DNA of 64,000 nt from Silvibacterium dinghuense (lineage in GTDB: Bacteria; Acidobacteriota; Terriglobia; Terriglobales; Acidobacteriaceae). This document shows positions 17,635-28,800 of the stretch, piece after piece. The stretch covers positions 496,001 to 560,000 of the forward strand of contig NZ_SDMK01000002.1 of NCBI RefSeq assembly GCF_004123295.1, written 5' to 3'. The notes under the pieces were generated by a model, which did no database searches, had not been told where the DNA came from, and saw only the letters and a program-made list of their open reading frames with translations. Made by a program: the position numbers and the translations under genes. Position 1 is the stretch's first letter. Each line of letters begins with the position of its first letter.

Positions 17635-20385
17635 ATGGCTGCGAATCGTCGTGAATTCCTGCTCGGAGCTGCGACCTTGGCAGCCAGTACTTCCCTTCCA
17701 TCTGAACTATGGGCTGCCAATCCCAACAAACTGAACACTCCTGGAGCAGACGTCCATACCTCTTCTCCGTTCCTGCTCGAGTTCGATGAAGGCGCAGTGA
17801 CGAGTCTCCGTTTTGCCGGTGATGCTTTTCCTACCAACTATGTGGCTACAGGACAGAAACTTGGTCATGTCGAAATTGCCTGGCGACACCCCAATAGTGC
17901 CTGGCAAAAACTTCGCACTGCGGAATCGACTCCGAGTCATGATTCTCCCGCCACATATCTGGCTCAAGATGAACGTGGTCATGCGCTCGAAATAGCCGTT
18001 CGCCTGGCGCCTGAGCGCGAGATACTCCGATGGACGATTGCAGTACGCAATCTTTCCCCGGAAACAATCGAGATCGGCGATGTGGCTCTACCGCTGCCGA
18101 TGCACTCCAGCTTCAATGGCAAAGAGCCTCAAACCGCTTCTGTCCTGAAACACAGCTTTATCTCCGGACATGGCTCATTCCTGTTCTGGATGCGATCGAA
18201 CAGCGTCGGCCCCTATCTGGTAATGACCCCGGAGCATGGCACCTCTTTGGAATACTGGGACCACCTTCCGCCGGCAACCAAAGGAGAGCGCCCCGCATTT
18301 CGCGCTTACATCCACTCCACGGCCGTGAACGAAACAGTACAGGCGGTAGGCGGCCGATGGCGTCAGCCGCGAACGAGCACTACGCTTGCCCCAGCCGGCA
18401 AAGCAGGATCCGAGCACACCTATGCCTTCCAGTTCGCCTGGGCACTTGATTATGCGGGCGTGCGACAACGGCTGGTGGAGGCAGGCGGCATCGATGTCGA
18501 AATCGCGCCTGGCATGACAGTTCCCTCCGATCTGTTCACCTGTCTTGCCGTCCGGTCGCAGGACTCCATCACACACATTGCCGCCGAACACATCGAACAG
18601 ACAATGATTGAACCACTCGGCGAGCGAAACGGATATACGTTCTATCGTGTGAAATTCAATCGGCTTGGCGAAAACATGCTGACCGTGCACCACGGTGTAA
18701 ATCGCACGACACGGCTGGAGTTCTTTGCCTCCGAACCACTTGAGACGCTGATTCACAAACGCGCCGCATTCATCGCCAGGCATCAAGTTCGCGACACAAG
18801 CAAGTGGTATAACGGTCTGCTTGGAGAGTGGAATATGGATTCTCAAGTACAGCTCGGACCGGATAACTATGACCGCATCAAAGGGTGGCGTATTTATGAG
18901 GTGACCTGCGACGATCCAGGACTCAGCAAGCCGGCCTATCTTGCAAGCAAGAATGCAGAATTTCCTGACCAGTCCGAAGTAGAAGCGCTGGACTACTACA
19001 TAGAACACTTTGTATGGGGCGGTCTGCAGCGCACCACAGAGGAGACCGACAGTTACGGCATATACGGCATCCCCGACTGGAAGCAGAATCGCGACAGCAG
19101 TGATCCCGGCAGCAAAGGCAGGCGTCATATCTGGCGAGCCTATGACTACCCGCATATCGTAGTCATGTATTTCAGTATGTATCGCATTGCCCGCGACTAC
19201 CCCGGAATCAACATGAAGCTGGCCCCGGAGACATACCTCGAACGGGCATATGGCACCGCACTTGGAATGTTTATCATCCCCATGCGCGTCGTCGGCTGGT
19301 CCGCTTATGAGACCGGCTTCTATAACGAAATAGTCATCCCGCAACTCATCGAAGAACTGGATAAAACAGGCAAACATGATCAGGCGACACAACTGCGCAT
19401 GCACTGGGAGAAAAAGGTCGCCTACTTTGTGAGCGGCAATACGAACCTGTTCGGGTCGGAATATGCGTTCGACTCTACTGGCTTCGAATCGACGCAGGCA
19501 CTTGCACGTTACGCACTCGATCACCCGGCAACTCCGGGAATCACTCCGGAAGCAACCGCGAAGTTCGCCGCGACACAGATACGCGCCAATCTATTCTGCC
19601 GCGGCATGATTGAAAAAGCGTATTACTACTACGGCAGCGACTACCGTGCCGGCGCAGGCGATTCCTTCACCCTCAGCTATATGTCACCCATGGGCGGATG
19701 GGGCGTGCTGAATCACGCGCTTTACGATGGCCATGAACCCGATGCCACGATTCGTCTTGGATTCGCCTCTTATCTCAGCTCATGGTCCCTCATGAACACA
19801 GGCACACGAGAGAGCGGATGCGGATACTGGTTTCCCGGCGAGGCAAACGATGGCGGAACAGGAGGCGGTTTCGAGCCGGCAGCATATGGCATGACGTGGC
19901 TTGGACAACCCCACCATCGCGGCCCCTGGTATTACTCTTCCGAAACAGATCTGGGCTACTGTGGAGCACTGCGGTCGTCGGCGACGATCGTTGCCGATGA
20001 CCCTGTCTTTGGACGCTTTTGCTTCGGTGGTGAGATGAAAACCGGGAAGGCATCCTTGCTCATCGTTCCACGCGATGGCGTAAGAAGGCGTCTCCACCTG
20101 CGTATATCGGGGCAGAAAATCGATCTCGAACTCACAGGTGCACGATTCGCAAAGGAAGAGCCTATTCATTGGTTTGCCGATCAGCAGAAATTTCTCTTCA
20201 TGCTGGAATCTGAAACGATAAGCAGCGGGAAAGCACAGCTTCTAATCAAAGGCCTGCCTGTACATAGTTACAAAATCAGATATGGCTCAGAAACGCATGA
20301 ACTTCAATGTAATGAAAAGAACCTATTTGAGCTGAGCATTCCCGCTGGAAGCTCAAAGGTGCAAATAGAAATCACCTCGATCTGA
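17635..20385 (+). CDS. Tat-exported large protein (DUF5695-like), probable carbohydrate-active enzyme
   Basis: The 916-residue protein has a GAGG 8 bases before its ATG and a twin-arginine signal (ANRREFLLGAATLAAS). A beta-sandwich N-terminal part (about 50-330) is followed by a helix-rich central part (about 380-760) with many aromatic and acidic residues (TGFYNEIVIPQLIEELDKTG; GYWFPGEANDGGTGGGFEPA), then a beta-rich tail. The order resembles glycoside hydrolases with an (alpha/alpha)6 barrel flanked by beta domains. The likeness to the DUF5695 family is from memory and unverified. An 18-bp inverted repeat just upstream suggests its own regulator. The substrate is unknown. Confidence 0.65.
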   Translation: MAANRREFLLGAATLAASTSLPSELWAANPNKLNTPGADVHTSSPFLLEFDEGAVTSLRFAGDAFPTNYVATGQKLGHVEIAWRHPNSAWQKLRTAESTPSHDSPATYLAQDERGHALEIAVRLAPEREILRWTIAVRNLSPETIEIGDVALPLPMHSSFNGKEPQTASVLKHSFISGHGSFLFWMRSNSVGPYLVMTPEHGTSLEYWDHLPPATKGERPAFRAYIHSTAVNETVQAVGGRWRQPRTSTTLAPAGKAGSEHTYAFQFAWALDYAGVRQRLVEAGGIDVEIAPGMTVPSDLFTCLAVRSQDSITHIAAEHIEQTMIEPLGERNGYTFYRVKFNRLGENMLTVHHGVNRTTRLEFFASEPLETLIHKRAAFIARHQVRDTSKWYNGLLGEWNMDSQVQLGPDNYDRIKGWRIYEVTCDDPGLSKPAYLASKNAEFPDQSEVEALDYYIEHFVWGGLQRTTEETDSYGIYGIPDWKQNRDSSDPGSKGRRHIWRAYDYPHIVVMYFSMYRIARDYPGINMKLAPETYLERAYGTALGMFIIPMRVVGWSAYETGFYNEIVIPQLIEELDKTGKHDQATQLRMHWEKKVAYFVSGNTNLFGSEYAFDSTGFESTQALARYALDHPATPGITPEATAKFAATQIRANLFCRGMIEKAYYYYGSDYRAGAGDSFTLSYMSPMGGWGVLNHALYDGHEPDATIRLGFASYLSSWSLMNTGTRESGCGYWFPGEANDGGTGGGFEPAAYGMTWLGQPHHRGPWYYSSETDLGYCGALRSSATIVADDPVFGRFCFGGEMKTGKASLLIVPRDGVRRRLHLRISGQKIDLELTGARFAKEEPIHWFADQQKFLFMLESETISSGKAQLLIKGLPVHSYKIRYGSETHELQCNEKNLFELSIPAGSSKVQIEITSI

Positions 20386-20972
20386 CATCGATTAGCTTGT
20401 CATCGGTGTAAGAAATGTAAACACCCGTTCCGTATGGAACTTATCCTCCGTCAGAATGCAATTGACAATGCCTTTTTCATCGTGCACTATCATGCGCACT
20501 CATTGAGAAGGCACGGTCAACGCCGCACACTGCGGAAGGTTTCGACAAGCCGCTCCCATGCTCTGCTTGCAACTCCCGCCGCTCTGTCTCGTATTGAGAG
20601 AAACGGTGTTTTGGCCGGGCTTTTAGTCGTCATCGGTGGAGCATCTCCGCAGCTCACTCCTCTGCATAATGGAACCCACGGCAGGCAAGTAAGGAGCCCA
20701 ATCGCATCAGTGCCTGAAGTGCCATGAGGTTGCAAGGCATCGTCGCAGATTCTGCAGCTTCACTCAGGCGGTCGCTCGTCTCGTTCCCTCTCTTCAGCGA
20801 CCGGTCATCGCCTCAGGCATCATTCCCGAACCAGTTTCGTGCCATGCAGGCTCTCGACAAGCTGCGTTTACGCAGTCCGAGCTGTCCGCACACGCGGTGA
20901 AACGCGATACCAGCGTTGCGCCGGTATGGATCTATCTGCTCATTCAGCAGGCGAAGCGACAGGAGGAAAACT
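20386..20972 (+). other. 587-bp non-coding stretch upstream of the giant-protein genes
   Basis: No convincing gene was found. An open frame at 20434-20727 (97 codons) has no ribosome-binding site, no domain likeness and an unusual Arg/Ser/His composition. A TTGACA at 20462-20467 and TATCAT at 20488-20493 could be promoter elements, but their 20-bp spacing is long. The stretch ends with AGGAGG at 20961-20966 serving the GTG at 20973. It may hold a long untranslated leader of the downstream genes. Confidence 0.4.
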
Positions 20973-23900
20973 GTGGGAACTGTCGTCCTAGGATTACAAG
21001 GCGGAATCGCCAGCGGCTCAGAAACCACTTTTGATGGGCAGCCCATGCAGCCGGGCATCCATTTGCGATGGAGCTTTCAGCCGGAATTAGGCTTTCCGCC
21101 CGGCGGTTTCTGGCTTTGCCGCCGTGCCACGACAACGAAGGATCGAACGGCGTTCGCTCCTCCGGCTGCATACGCGACTCTGGTGAATCAGGCCACAGCT
21201 GTCACCGTCCCGGTGACAGCCGTGCCGGGAACCGATCAGTTTGAGGCTGTTGCTCCTACGCCGTGCAGCAGCGTGATGCTCGCCGGTTGCTCGGCTGAGG
21301 ATTGTGACGAAATTCTGATCGAGACCTTTTGTCAGAATTCCGACGGCAAACTGGAGGAAACCAGCCGGCAAGTCGTACGAGTCCGGCCAGGAGCATTTCG
21401 CATCAGTATCGCAGCGCGCGAAATCTCCTGCGTTCGTGTCACCGGCGCCAGCAGCATGGAGGAATGTGGTTGCAGTGTAGAGCCTCCTGCCTATTGTGGA
21501 TGCGGCAGTGGGAGCACGACCGGCGGCGGCACGAATCCACCGAACAACGGACAACCGGTGTGGGGCAACCCTGGCAAGGATGGATGGCAATGCTGGGGCG
21601 TGCCTTTCACCCTGCCCATCACCAATACAAACTGGCCTGCACGCTACTATGGTGCACCAGACCCACAGACCACACCCGACTCGACCGTCGCCGTGCAGGA
21701 TGTGAAAGAAGCGCTGCGCCGCCTCGGCACACTGAAGCTGGCAGCATCGCTCTCCACAGCGCAACAGCATGCAGAACTCGACAAGCTTCGCGCCGAGCTC
21801 AAACGCCTCGTCGAAGGCTTTCCCAGCACACTTCTTCCCGATGTGCCGCTTGAGTCTTCGCCGGCTGGAGCCAATGCACCTGACTTGAACCTGTCTCTCA
21901 TGCAGGAACTGCTGTTGTTGGCTCTCGATCCTTATTTTGCCCGCGTTCTCGGCCTCTATTTTGTCGACGACCAGATCGCTCCCGGCGTCAGCTACGACTA
22001 TTTCCTGATCGGCTTCTGGGGATCTACGCCCTGCCAGGATCTGACACTCTACCCTGGCCTCGCGCCTGGCGCGCCGTTAGCCCTCGGACAGGCGCAGTTC
22101 GATGGCATGAGTATCCAGACAGCAAACGGCAATACCTCGCTCTGGCGTTGGCTGCGCGATGACAGCAGTGGCAACTACGATCCGCAGACCGATCCCAGCG
22201 CGCCCACCGCCATCGCGCCCGCGCTGAACACGGCGCTGGGCAGCCTCACCGCATCACAGCAGCCCGAAGCCATGCTCGCGCTCTATTCGCCTGTCAGCAA
22301 TCTCTGGTTTCCCACGGCTGCGCCGGCTGTCAGCATCGCACTGCCGCAAACCTATATGCAGGTAGACGCGCAGGTCGCAGGCCAGGGCACGGTCACCGCG
22401 CTCTCGAATGGAACTTCCGTCGCCTCCGCCAGCTTCCACAACACCACGCTGGCCTCGGTCACCGTTACGGCAGCCAGCGCATCCGCTCCCATCGATACCA
22501 TCCAGATTAGCGGCGTCACACAGAACGTCACCTCCGGCATTGTTGTTGCGGTTGGATCACTGACACTCCACCCGCTTTCGCCCGACACCATCGGCATCCG
22601 CTTCGCTCTCCTCGGTCCACCCTCCGCTATTTCTCCGATTGCTGCACCAGGACAGCCAGCGTGCAGCTTTGTACGCCGCCAGGCTGACGTCGATCCCTCC
22701 ACTCTCGCTCTCGTTCCGCACAGCATGTTCAACCTGGAATGGCCTGCGCCTGCGGCCACGGCTGCGCAAACTACCGGCAATCCCATGACCGATCCGCTTG
22801 ACCTGCCTCCGCCCGATCGTCCGATCGGCTTTGTCGCCGAACGTCAGGACAGCGGGAAGTCCTCAAGTCTCACGCGCCTCGGGAAATGGATCTCCGTCGC
22901 CAGCTCACCGACACCGGCAACCTCCAAAATCACGACACCACGTCTTTATCGGTATCTCGACACCGGCGTGCCCGATCCACTGGGCAGCTACAGCTATCGG
23001 GTTGCAGGATTCGATCTCTTCGGTGCCGTCGGTAACTGGTCTGCCTGGACTACACCGATCGGCGTTGAAAGAGTCGCTGCCGCACCTACCAATCTCCGCA
23101 TTATCCAGTTCAACAACACAACCGCAGGAGGCGGCGCGCCCGATGCGGCGGGCGATGCATGGGTGGGCGGAACCCTCCTCTATCAGGTCAACTGGTCAGG
23201 AGCCTCTTTTGTCCTCTATCCAGACATTGAGACTGCTCAGGCCACCGTGCAATCGGTCGATCTCGCTACGGGCGCGCCGACCGGTGTTCTCACGACTCAG
23301 AACTTCACTCTTCCGCAGCGCATCGCCACCCAACTCACAGTCACTGCGATCAATGTCACTCCGGCGCCCATCGGAGCAGGCAATATCGTCACCATACAAA
23401 CCAACCCTGCGCTGCCCTCGCTGCAACCGACCGATCCTGCAGCCATGCTGATCCTCACGCTCCCCGACGGGACAATCGAACGCTACGTGACCCGTCCCGC
23501 CGCCGTCACCTCGGGCGGAGCGGTGGTAGCCACGGTTCAGGCCGGATCGAGTGCGCGCATCGTCTCCACGTCCGGCGATTTTATCGGGCAGACCGCATAT
23601 CTCATCTCTGGTTACAGCGTGCAACCCACGTTGTCTGTGCCACTCAGTATTCCCATGGCACAAAACACGGCTCGCGGACAGATTTCCATCCAGGGATCGA
23701 CAAAGAATCCCTTCGACGGCAGCGAGCAGGTCGTCGATCCGAATGGCGTCAATCCGAATCAACCGGAGCCAACCTCCGTCACCCTTCGCTTCACCGGCGC
23801 GCAACGCCTGGTTCCGCCTGCTCCGCCCACGCCCACCCATTCCGTCGATCACGTGTACTACAACCCTGCGGATTACACCGGCATGGCAAGCGCCACGCTG

Positions 23901-25193
23901 CCTTTCAGCCTGAGCGGCGGAGCAGGCATCTACGGCTATATCCTGCAACGCGCTCCGGTTCGCTCCATCCAGCTCGCTGATGTAACGCGACGGATCGCTC
24001 TCAACAACGCGGCCGACCCCAATCCCATCGTGCCTGACGGCGGAGCTGCGCAGCGCCCCGACCTCGCCGCCTGGATCAACGATCTGACCCAGTGGCTCTC
24101 CTGTTACAACGCCCAGGCCGGCACGTCGTGGACCATGGCCAATCTTCTGTCCGACTCGAACGCACAGCGGGAATTCATCGAGCATTTCTATGGAGGGCTG
24201 CTCGATGACGAGCTGCGCGCTCTGGCAGATATCTCGCAAAATGCTCCCGGCTACGCGCGCGTGAACTCTTCGCCTTATACCTCCAGCACTCCCATGTCCG
24301 ACAGCGTCAACGGCACGGGCTACGGCCGCAACGTCTACCGGATGACCACCGTCAACTCCGCGGGCACAGTCAGCGGCGCTACCGGAACCATCGGTCCTTA
24401 TTACACCCGCGTGGTGACACCGCCGCGTCCACCGGTGCTCTACAAGCTGCAGCCCACGCAGTCATCCATCCTTGTTGCCTGGGCGCTCGATACCAACCCT
24501 GATATCGCGGCGTATCTTGTCTACCGGTCCGCCAGCGTCGATCAGCTCGCCGACCTGCGCTACTTCGGCCCGAATCCTGCCTACCCTCTGAGCCCCTCGG
24601 CTCTCGCGCAGGTGGCCTACAATCCGCAGTCGTCGCCCTCTGTCTCCTTTGGAGCAGGACAGGTCGATCCCCGCATCATCGCGCTCGTTCCCGATCCGCG
24701 CCTGTGCGCGCGCGATTACCAGGGCAGCGACATGGCAGAGATCACACTGCCCTCCGGTTCTGCACCGGACAGCATCAACGGTATCTACCGTCTCGATCAG
24801 TACAGCGCCGCACTGGGGCCGCTCCATCAGATCGCCTTCAACTACTGGACGCCGCCTTCTACCGGCGGCATCGCCCAGATCGTCGCCAGCAATCCGCCCT
24901 ATGTACGCCTGACCGGCTTGCGCATCGGCCTTGGACGCGGCATCCCCGTAGTCGTCGTCGCGACCTACCAGGGCCAGGTTAAAGTCTTCGGTCAGGTTCC
25001 GGTGCGTCGCGCCGGATTCACCGACGGTGTGCTCTCCACGGGTACGCCTGTCGATTCCAATACGCTCCAAGGCGCGCCGCCGCCGAGCGTCAACGTTCCC
25101 AACGCCTATGCCATCGTCAGCGTGGATATCTTCGGGAATCTCTCTTTACCGTCCACGATCTTTGCAGCGCAGATGTTGGCCATTGCTTCATAA
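20973..25193 (+). CDS. Giant multidomain protein (1406 aa) with fibronectin-III-like segments, unknown function
   Basis: The frame is open from 20916, but the GTG at 20973 follows a perfect AGGAGG with 6 bases of spacing and is taken as the start. There is no signal peptide or membrane helix. Residues about 97-175 form a Cys-rich segment (nine Cys, including EECGCS and YCGCGS) followed by a Gly/Thr/Asn linker. A helical stretch follows (about 230-330), then a long beta-rich part. At least two segments look like fibronectin type III folds (SYSYRVAGFDLFGAVGNWSAW; SSILVAWALDTNPDIAAYLVYRS). This architecture suits a structural or adhesive protein, but no family was recognised. It is followed 32 bp later by the small helical gene. 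Confidence 0.8.
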   Translation: MGTVVLGLQGGIASGSETTFDGQPMQPGIHLRWSFQPELGFPPGGFWLCRRATTTKDRTAFAPPAAYATLVNQATAVTVPVTAVPGTDQFEAVAPTPCSSVMLAGCSAEDCDEILIETFCQNSDGKLEETSRQVVRVRPGAFRISIAAREISCVRVTGASSMEECGCSVEPPAYCGCGSGSTTGGGTNPPNNGQPVWGNPGKDGWQCWGVPFTLPITNTNWPARYYGAPDPQTTPDSTVAVQDVKEALRRLGTLKLAASLSTAQQHAELDKLRAELKRLVEGFPSTLLPDVPLESSPAGANAPDLNLSLMQELLLLALDPYFARVLGLYFVDDQIAPGVSYDYFLIGFWGSTPCQDLTLYPGLAPGAPLALGQAQFDGMSIQTANGNTSLWRWLRDDSSGNYDPQTDPSAPTAIAPALNTALGSLTASQQPEAMLALYSPVSNLWFPTAAPAVSIALPQTYMQVDAQVAGQGTVTALSNGTSVASASFHNTTLASVTVTAASASAPIDTIQISGVTQNVTSGIVVAVGSLTLHPLSPDTIGIRFALLGPPSAISPIAAPGQPACSFVRRQADVDPSTLALVPHSMFNLEWPAPAATAAQTTGNPMTDPLDLPPPDRPIGFVAERQDSGKSSSLTRLGKWISVASSPTPATSKITTPRLYRYLDTGVPDPLGSYSYRVAGFDLFGAVGNWSAWTTPIGVERVAAAPTNLRIIQFNNTTAGGGAPDAAGDAWVGGTLLYQVNWSGASFVLYPDIETAQATVQSVDLATGAPTGVLTTQNFTLPQRIATQLTVTAINVTPAPIGAGNIVTIQTNPALPSLQPTDPAAMLILTLPDGTIERYVTRPAAVTSGGAVVATVQAGSSARIVSTSGDFIGQTAYLISGYSVQPTLSVPLSIPMAQNTARGQISIQGSTKNPFDGSEQVVDPNGVNPNQPEPTSVTLRFTGAQRLVPPAPPTPTHSVDHVYYNPADYTGMASATLPFSLSGGAGIYGYILQRAPVRSIQLADVTRRIALNNAADPNPIVPDGGAAQRPDLAAWINDLTQWLSCYNAQAGTSWTMANLLSDSNAQREFIEHFYGGLLDDELRALADISQNAPGYARVNSSPYTSSTPMSDSVNGTGYGRNVYRMTTVNSAGTVSGATGTIGPYYTRVVTPPRPPVLYKLQPTQSSILVAWALDTNPDIAAYLVYRSASVDQLADLRYFGPNPAYPLSPSALAQVAYNPQSSPSVSFGAGQVDPRIIALVPDPRLCARDYQGSDMAEITLPSGSAPDSINGIYRLDQYSAALGPLHQIAFNYWTPPSTGGIAQIVASNPPYVRLTGLRIGLGRGIPVVVVATYQGQVKVFGQVPVRRAGFTDGVLSTGTPVDSNTLQGAPPPSVNVPNAYAIVSVDIFGNLSLPSTIFAAQMLAIAS

Positions 25194-25225
25194 AACCCCA
25201 TTCCATCCGGGAAAGGACAGCATTC

Positions 25226-25756
25226 ATGGGCACCCCTGCAACGACACCTCCTGATCCAATTGCGCCGGTCGTCACAGCGCTCTCGTTTCTCGTCACTCCA
25301 AACCCCTCAACGATCAGCTCCGGCGATACGCCCAGCACCTGGGAAGGCTCCAGCGCCACCGATGGCTCGCTCTACAGCGTTCTCCAGCCACTGCTGAATA
25401 CATTGTTCAGCATCTCCTCGCTGCAATCCGTGGGCTCCTCGGTAAACACCGCGCTCACCGATGTCGCGAAGGTCATCTCCACCATCGCCGATAAGCTGGC
25501 GTCTCTCGAGGGCAGCCTGCCCGCGGGCACCAGCGCAACAGACGTCATGAACGGCCTGCAATCCGCGCTATCGATGGCCAGTACCCTGCTGCCCTCCAGC
25601 GCCGGCTCGGCGGCCGGCTCCGCGCTCAACTCCGCCAGTCAGCTGTTCACCACCATCCAGAATCTGATTCAAGCCGTCGGAGGAGATCTGACCCAGGCCG
25701 CCAATGAGCTGGCGCAGCTGTCACAGCAGATTACGGCGCTCGCCGCGCTCTTTTAG
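25226..25756 (+). CDS. Small helical Ala/Ser/Leu-rich protein of unknown function
   Basis: The 176-residue protein starts at an ATG with GGGAAAGGA about 8 bases upstream. After a Pro/Ser-rich N-terminal 45 residues, it is predicted to be nearly all helix with heptad-like spacing (SSVNTALTDVAKVISTIADKL; LTQAANELAQLSQQI). There is no signal peptide, no Cys and no recognised family. It lies between two giant genes, 32 bp after one and 118 bp before the next, suggesting that it is made with them and may be a partner, chaperone or assembly protein. That role is inference from position only. Confidence 0.75.
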   Translation: MGTPATTPPDPIAPVVTALSFLVTPNPSTISSGDTPSTWEGSSATDGSLYSVLQPLLNTLFSISSLQSVGSSVNTALTDVAKVISTIADKLASLEGSLPAGTSATDVMNGLQSALSMASTLLPSSAGSAAGSALNSASQLFTTIQNLIQAVGGDLTQAANELAQLSQQITALAALF

Positions 25757-25874
25757 GGCGGCAGGCGCACCATTCATGGTCAAGACGGCATTCCGCGTGT
25801 CTTGCGGGATTCCGTCATAGCGATCGCGTCGAACACCCGTCAGCCCAGCGGCCGGCGGGAATAAAGGAACCGTC

Positions 25875-28800
25875 ATGGCGTCATCTGCGTCCATCGTTTC
25901 GCTTCTCGAATCCCTCGGCGTTCCCATCCTGCAGGAAGTGGCGGATGCCGCTCTCGGCCAGGGCGTACTCACCCTCTCTGACGACGCCTCGGGGCTCACC
26001 GTTGGCGTGACACTGAGCAGCGGCCAGAGCCTCCATGCCGACGATGTGACCTTCATGGGCTCACAGGGCTTCTCAGGTCATTTTTATGTCGACGGGCTCG
26101 ATGCAAATCCGCTCTCCGCTACATTGGCCGGCGGCTTTGCCATTGCCCTCACCGCGTTCGATGTGACCATTGCGAATGGAGGCATGGCCGCCAGCACCAT
26201 CGGAGGAGCGCTGACCATCCCCTTCTTCACCGATGAAAATGGCAACCCCGAAACGCTGGATGTCGAAGTGAGCACGAAGCAGGACGGCTCCCTCTGCATT
26301 ACGCTCGCCGCCACCACCTCTTCACCGACGACTCCTGACGGTCTGGTGCAGCTTGTCTATAACCTCCCTGGCGGCCTCGGCAGTGTCGAAATCGATGTCG
26401 CCTCGATAGAGTTCGATGAGTCCGCCGGCACCTGGACCATCATCATTTCAGGCAACCTGATCATTACCGTACCAGGGCTCAATTGGCCCAGCATCGAGCT
26501 GCGCGGACTCGGCATCGACAGCAAGGGAAACATCTCCCTCCAGGGTGGATGGATCAATCTACCCAACCAGATGGCGCTCGATTTCTACGGCTTCAGCATC
26601 GCGCTGCAGGCTCTCGGCTTCGGCAGCGACGCCAGTGGCAAATGGATCGGTTTCAACGGCGATATCAATCTCGTGGAAGGGCTCTCCCTTGGCGGCTCTG
26701 TGCAGGGATTGAAAGTCAATCTCACCACGGGCTCGATCTCCTTCAACGGCGTCGGCATCTCCTTTGAAATTCCCGGCGTCATCACCATCGACGGCGAAAT
26801 CGATCACATCCACGTCGATGCCAACACGCCCAACGATCTTGTGCCCTACGGGCTGATGCCGTCGATCTTCAACTCCATCGCCCCGGTCGGGCCCACCGGC
26901 CCCAAGAGCATCGATCTCTTCGCCGGCTCCGTAAAAGTGCAGGTGCTGCCTGACGAAATGGATCTCGAAGTCGATGCCAACTTCATCGTGGGCAATTTCG
27001 GCGGGCAATCCGTCTTCTTTCTCGCGCTCGATGTCGAGCTTCCCGTCGGCATCCCGATCTTCATGGATGTCTCGCTCTACGGCCTCTCCGGCCTCGTCGC
27101 GACGGGTCTCGATCCCGACCCCGAGCCAAACGACACGTGGTGGCAGTGGTACAAGTACCCAGCCGGAACCAGCGGACCACAGCTCAATGCCACGCCTGAC
27201 TACAGCGCAACGGACTTCACCAAGTGGCTCGTCCCACAGCAAGGCGCCTTCGCTATCGGTGGCGGCTGCACCATCGGCACCAGCGCCGACGACGGGTACA
27301 CCGTCTCCGCGGCCATTATGCTGGTCATCCTCATGCCCGGCCCGGTCATCTCCCTCATCGGGAAAGCGAATATTTTGTCGAAGCGCATCAGCGGCGCGGA
27401 CCAGGATGCGAACTTCGAAGCCATGGCCACCTATGACGGTAATTCCGGCACCTTCGATCTCACCATCGACGCGCAGTACTCGATCCCCGTCGTGCTCGAC
27501 ATCGAAGCGACCGCGGAGCTCTATGTCGACGCCACTGCCGGTGAGTGGTTTTTTGCCATGGGCAAGCCACCACACACACAGCGCGTCTCGGCACGCATCT
27601 TCGATATCTTCGAGACGGACGCCTATTTTGTCGTCAGCAATGCCGGCCTCATCACCGGCACCTGGACCGGTTATCAGGGCTCATGGAGCTTCGGTCCGCT
27701 CTCCGCCAGCCTCGATGCCTATCTTGCCACGCTGGCGGCCATTCAATGGTCGCCACTGCAGATCGCCGGCGGCATCGAGCTGCATGGAAGCGTGCAGCTC
27801 AGCGCCTTCGGCATCGGTGTCGGCATCTCCGCCGACGCGCTGCTCGAAGGCTGCGCGCCCAATCCCTTCTGGGTGCATGGCGAGCTCTCTGTAGAGCTCG
27901 ATCTCCCCTGGCCTCTGCCCAATGTCGGTGGCACCATCTCCCTGTCGTGGGGCGGCGACGACGGCTCCATACCGCCTGTCCCACTGGCGCTCAGCCACAT
28001 CGACGCGGCGCTCTCCGATCATGGCGACTCTGCCGGCAAGCCGGCAAGCGATCACTACGTGCTGCTGGCCCACCGTAGCAACGGCCCCTTCCCCGATCTC
28101 ACCGTGCAGTACGACAATCCCCAGGCGCCAGGCATCCTCGATCTCACCGGAACCGCGCTGACCAACTGGCAGAATCGTGTCAGCTCCGGCAATCTCGCCG
28201 ACATGCTCCCGGACATGACGCCCGACAACACCAGCAGAACACAGATGGCCCCCGTCCTGCCGCAGGACACGCACTTCGTCCTCAACTTCTCTCATCCTGT
28301 CGTCGATATGAGCGGCGGTTTCAACAATGCGCTGCCCCAGGCGCAGCTTCCACCCGAAGTCGTGACCACCCCGCCTCCTCCGCCCCCAACCGAAGTAGGC
28401 AAAGACGACATGTCGAATATCAACCCGAATCCTCCCTCGGTCCAGTTCCTCATCCGCCACTCGCTGATCGACGTCAGCCTATACGAGTGGGTCGGCGGCG
28501 CGTGGAGCCTCGTCGCCTCCATTCCTCCGGTGCCTCCCACAGAAGCCAGCGCGCAAGCCGACACTACCTACCTGAGCGGCGTGTGGCTCGCGCCAACGAG
28601 TGCCACGCAAATTCAGCTCAAAGTCGTTCCCTGGATGATGGTCGAAGGAGAATTCTGGACAGTATCCTGGAGCAGCACCTCCACGCCCCAGAACTATGGC
28701 ACGTCGTTCAACAATCAGGGCCTCGACTTTCAAACCACCAACACCCAGCCTGCAGCGATCGGAACAGGAAACGCCCCGGGCCTGCAGCAAGGGCTCGCCT

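Noticed and set aside
18175-19524. 449-codon open frame on the minus strand
   Set aside because: It lies entirely opposite the Tat-exported protein at 17635-20385, has no domain likeness, and its Cys/His-rich composition is typical of an antisense shadow.
20434-20727. 97-codon open frame on the plus strand
   Set aside because: No ribosome-binding site, odd Arg/Ser/His composition and no family. Kept as part of the non-coding stretch.
23196-24239. 347-codon open frame on the minus strand
   Set aside because: It lies antisense to the 1406-aa protein gene; Arg/Gly-rich, no start signal or family.
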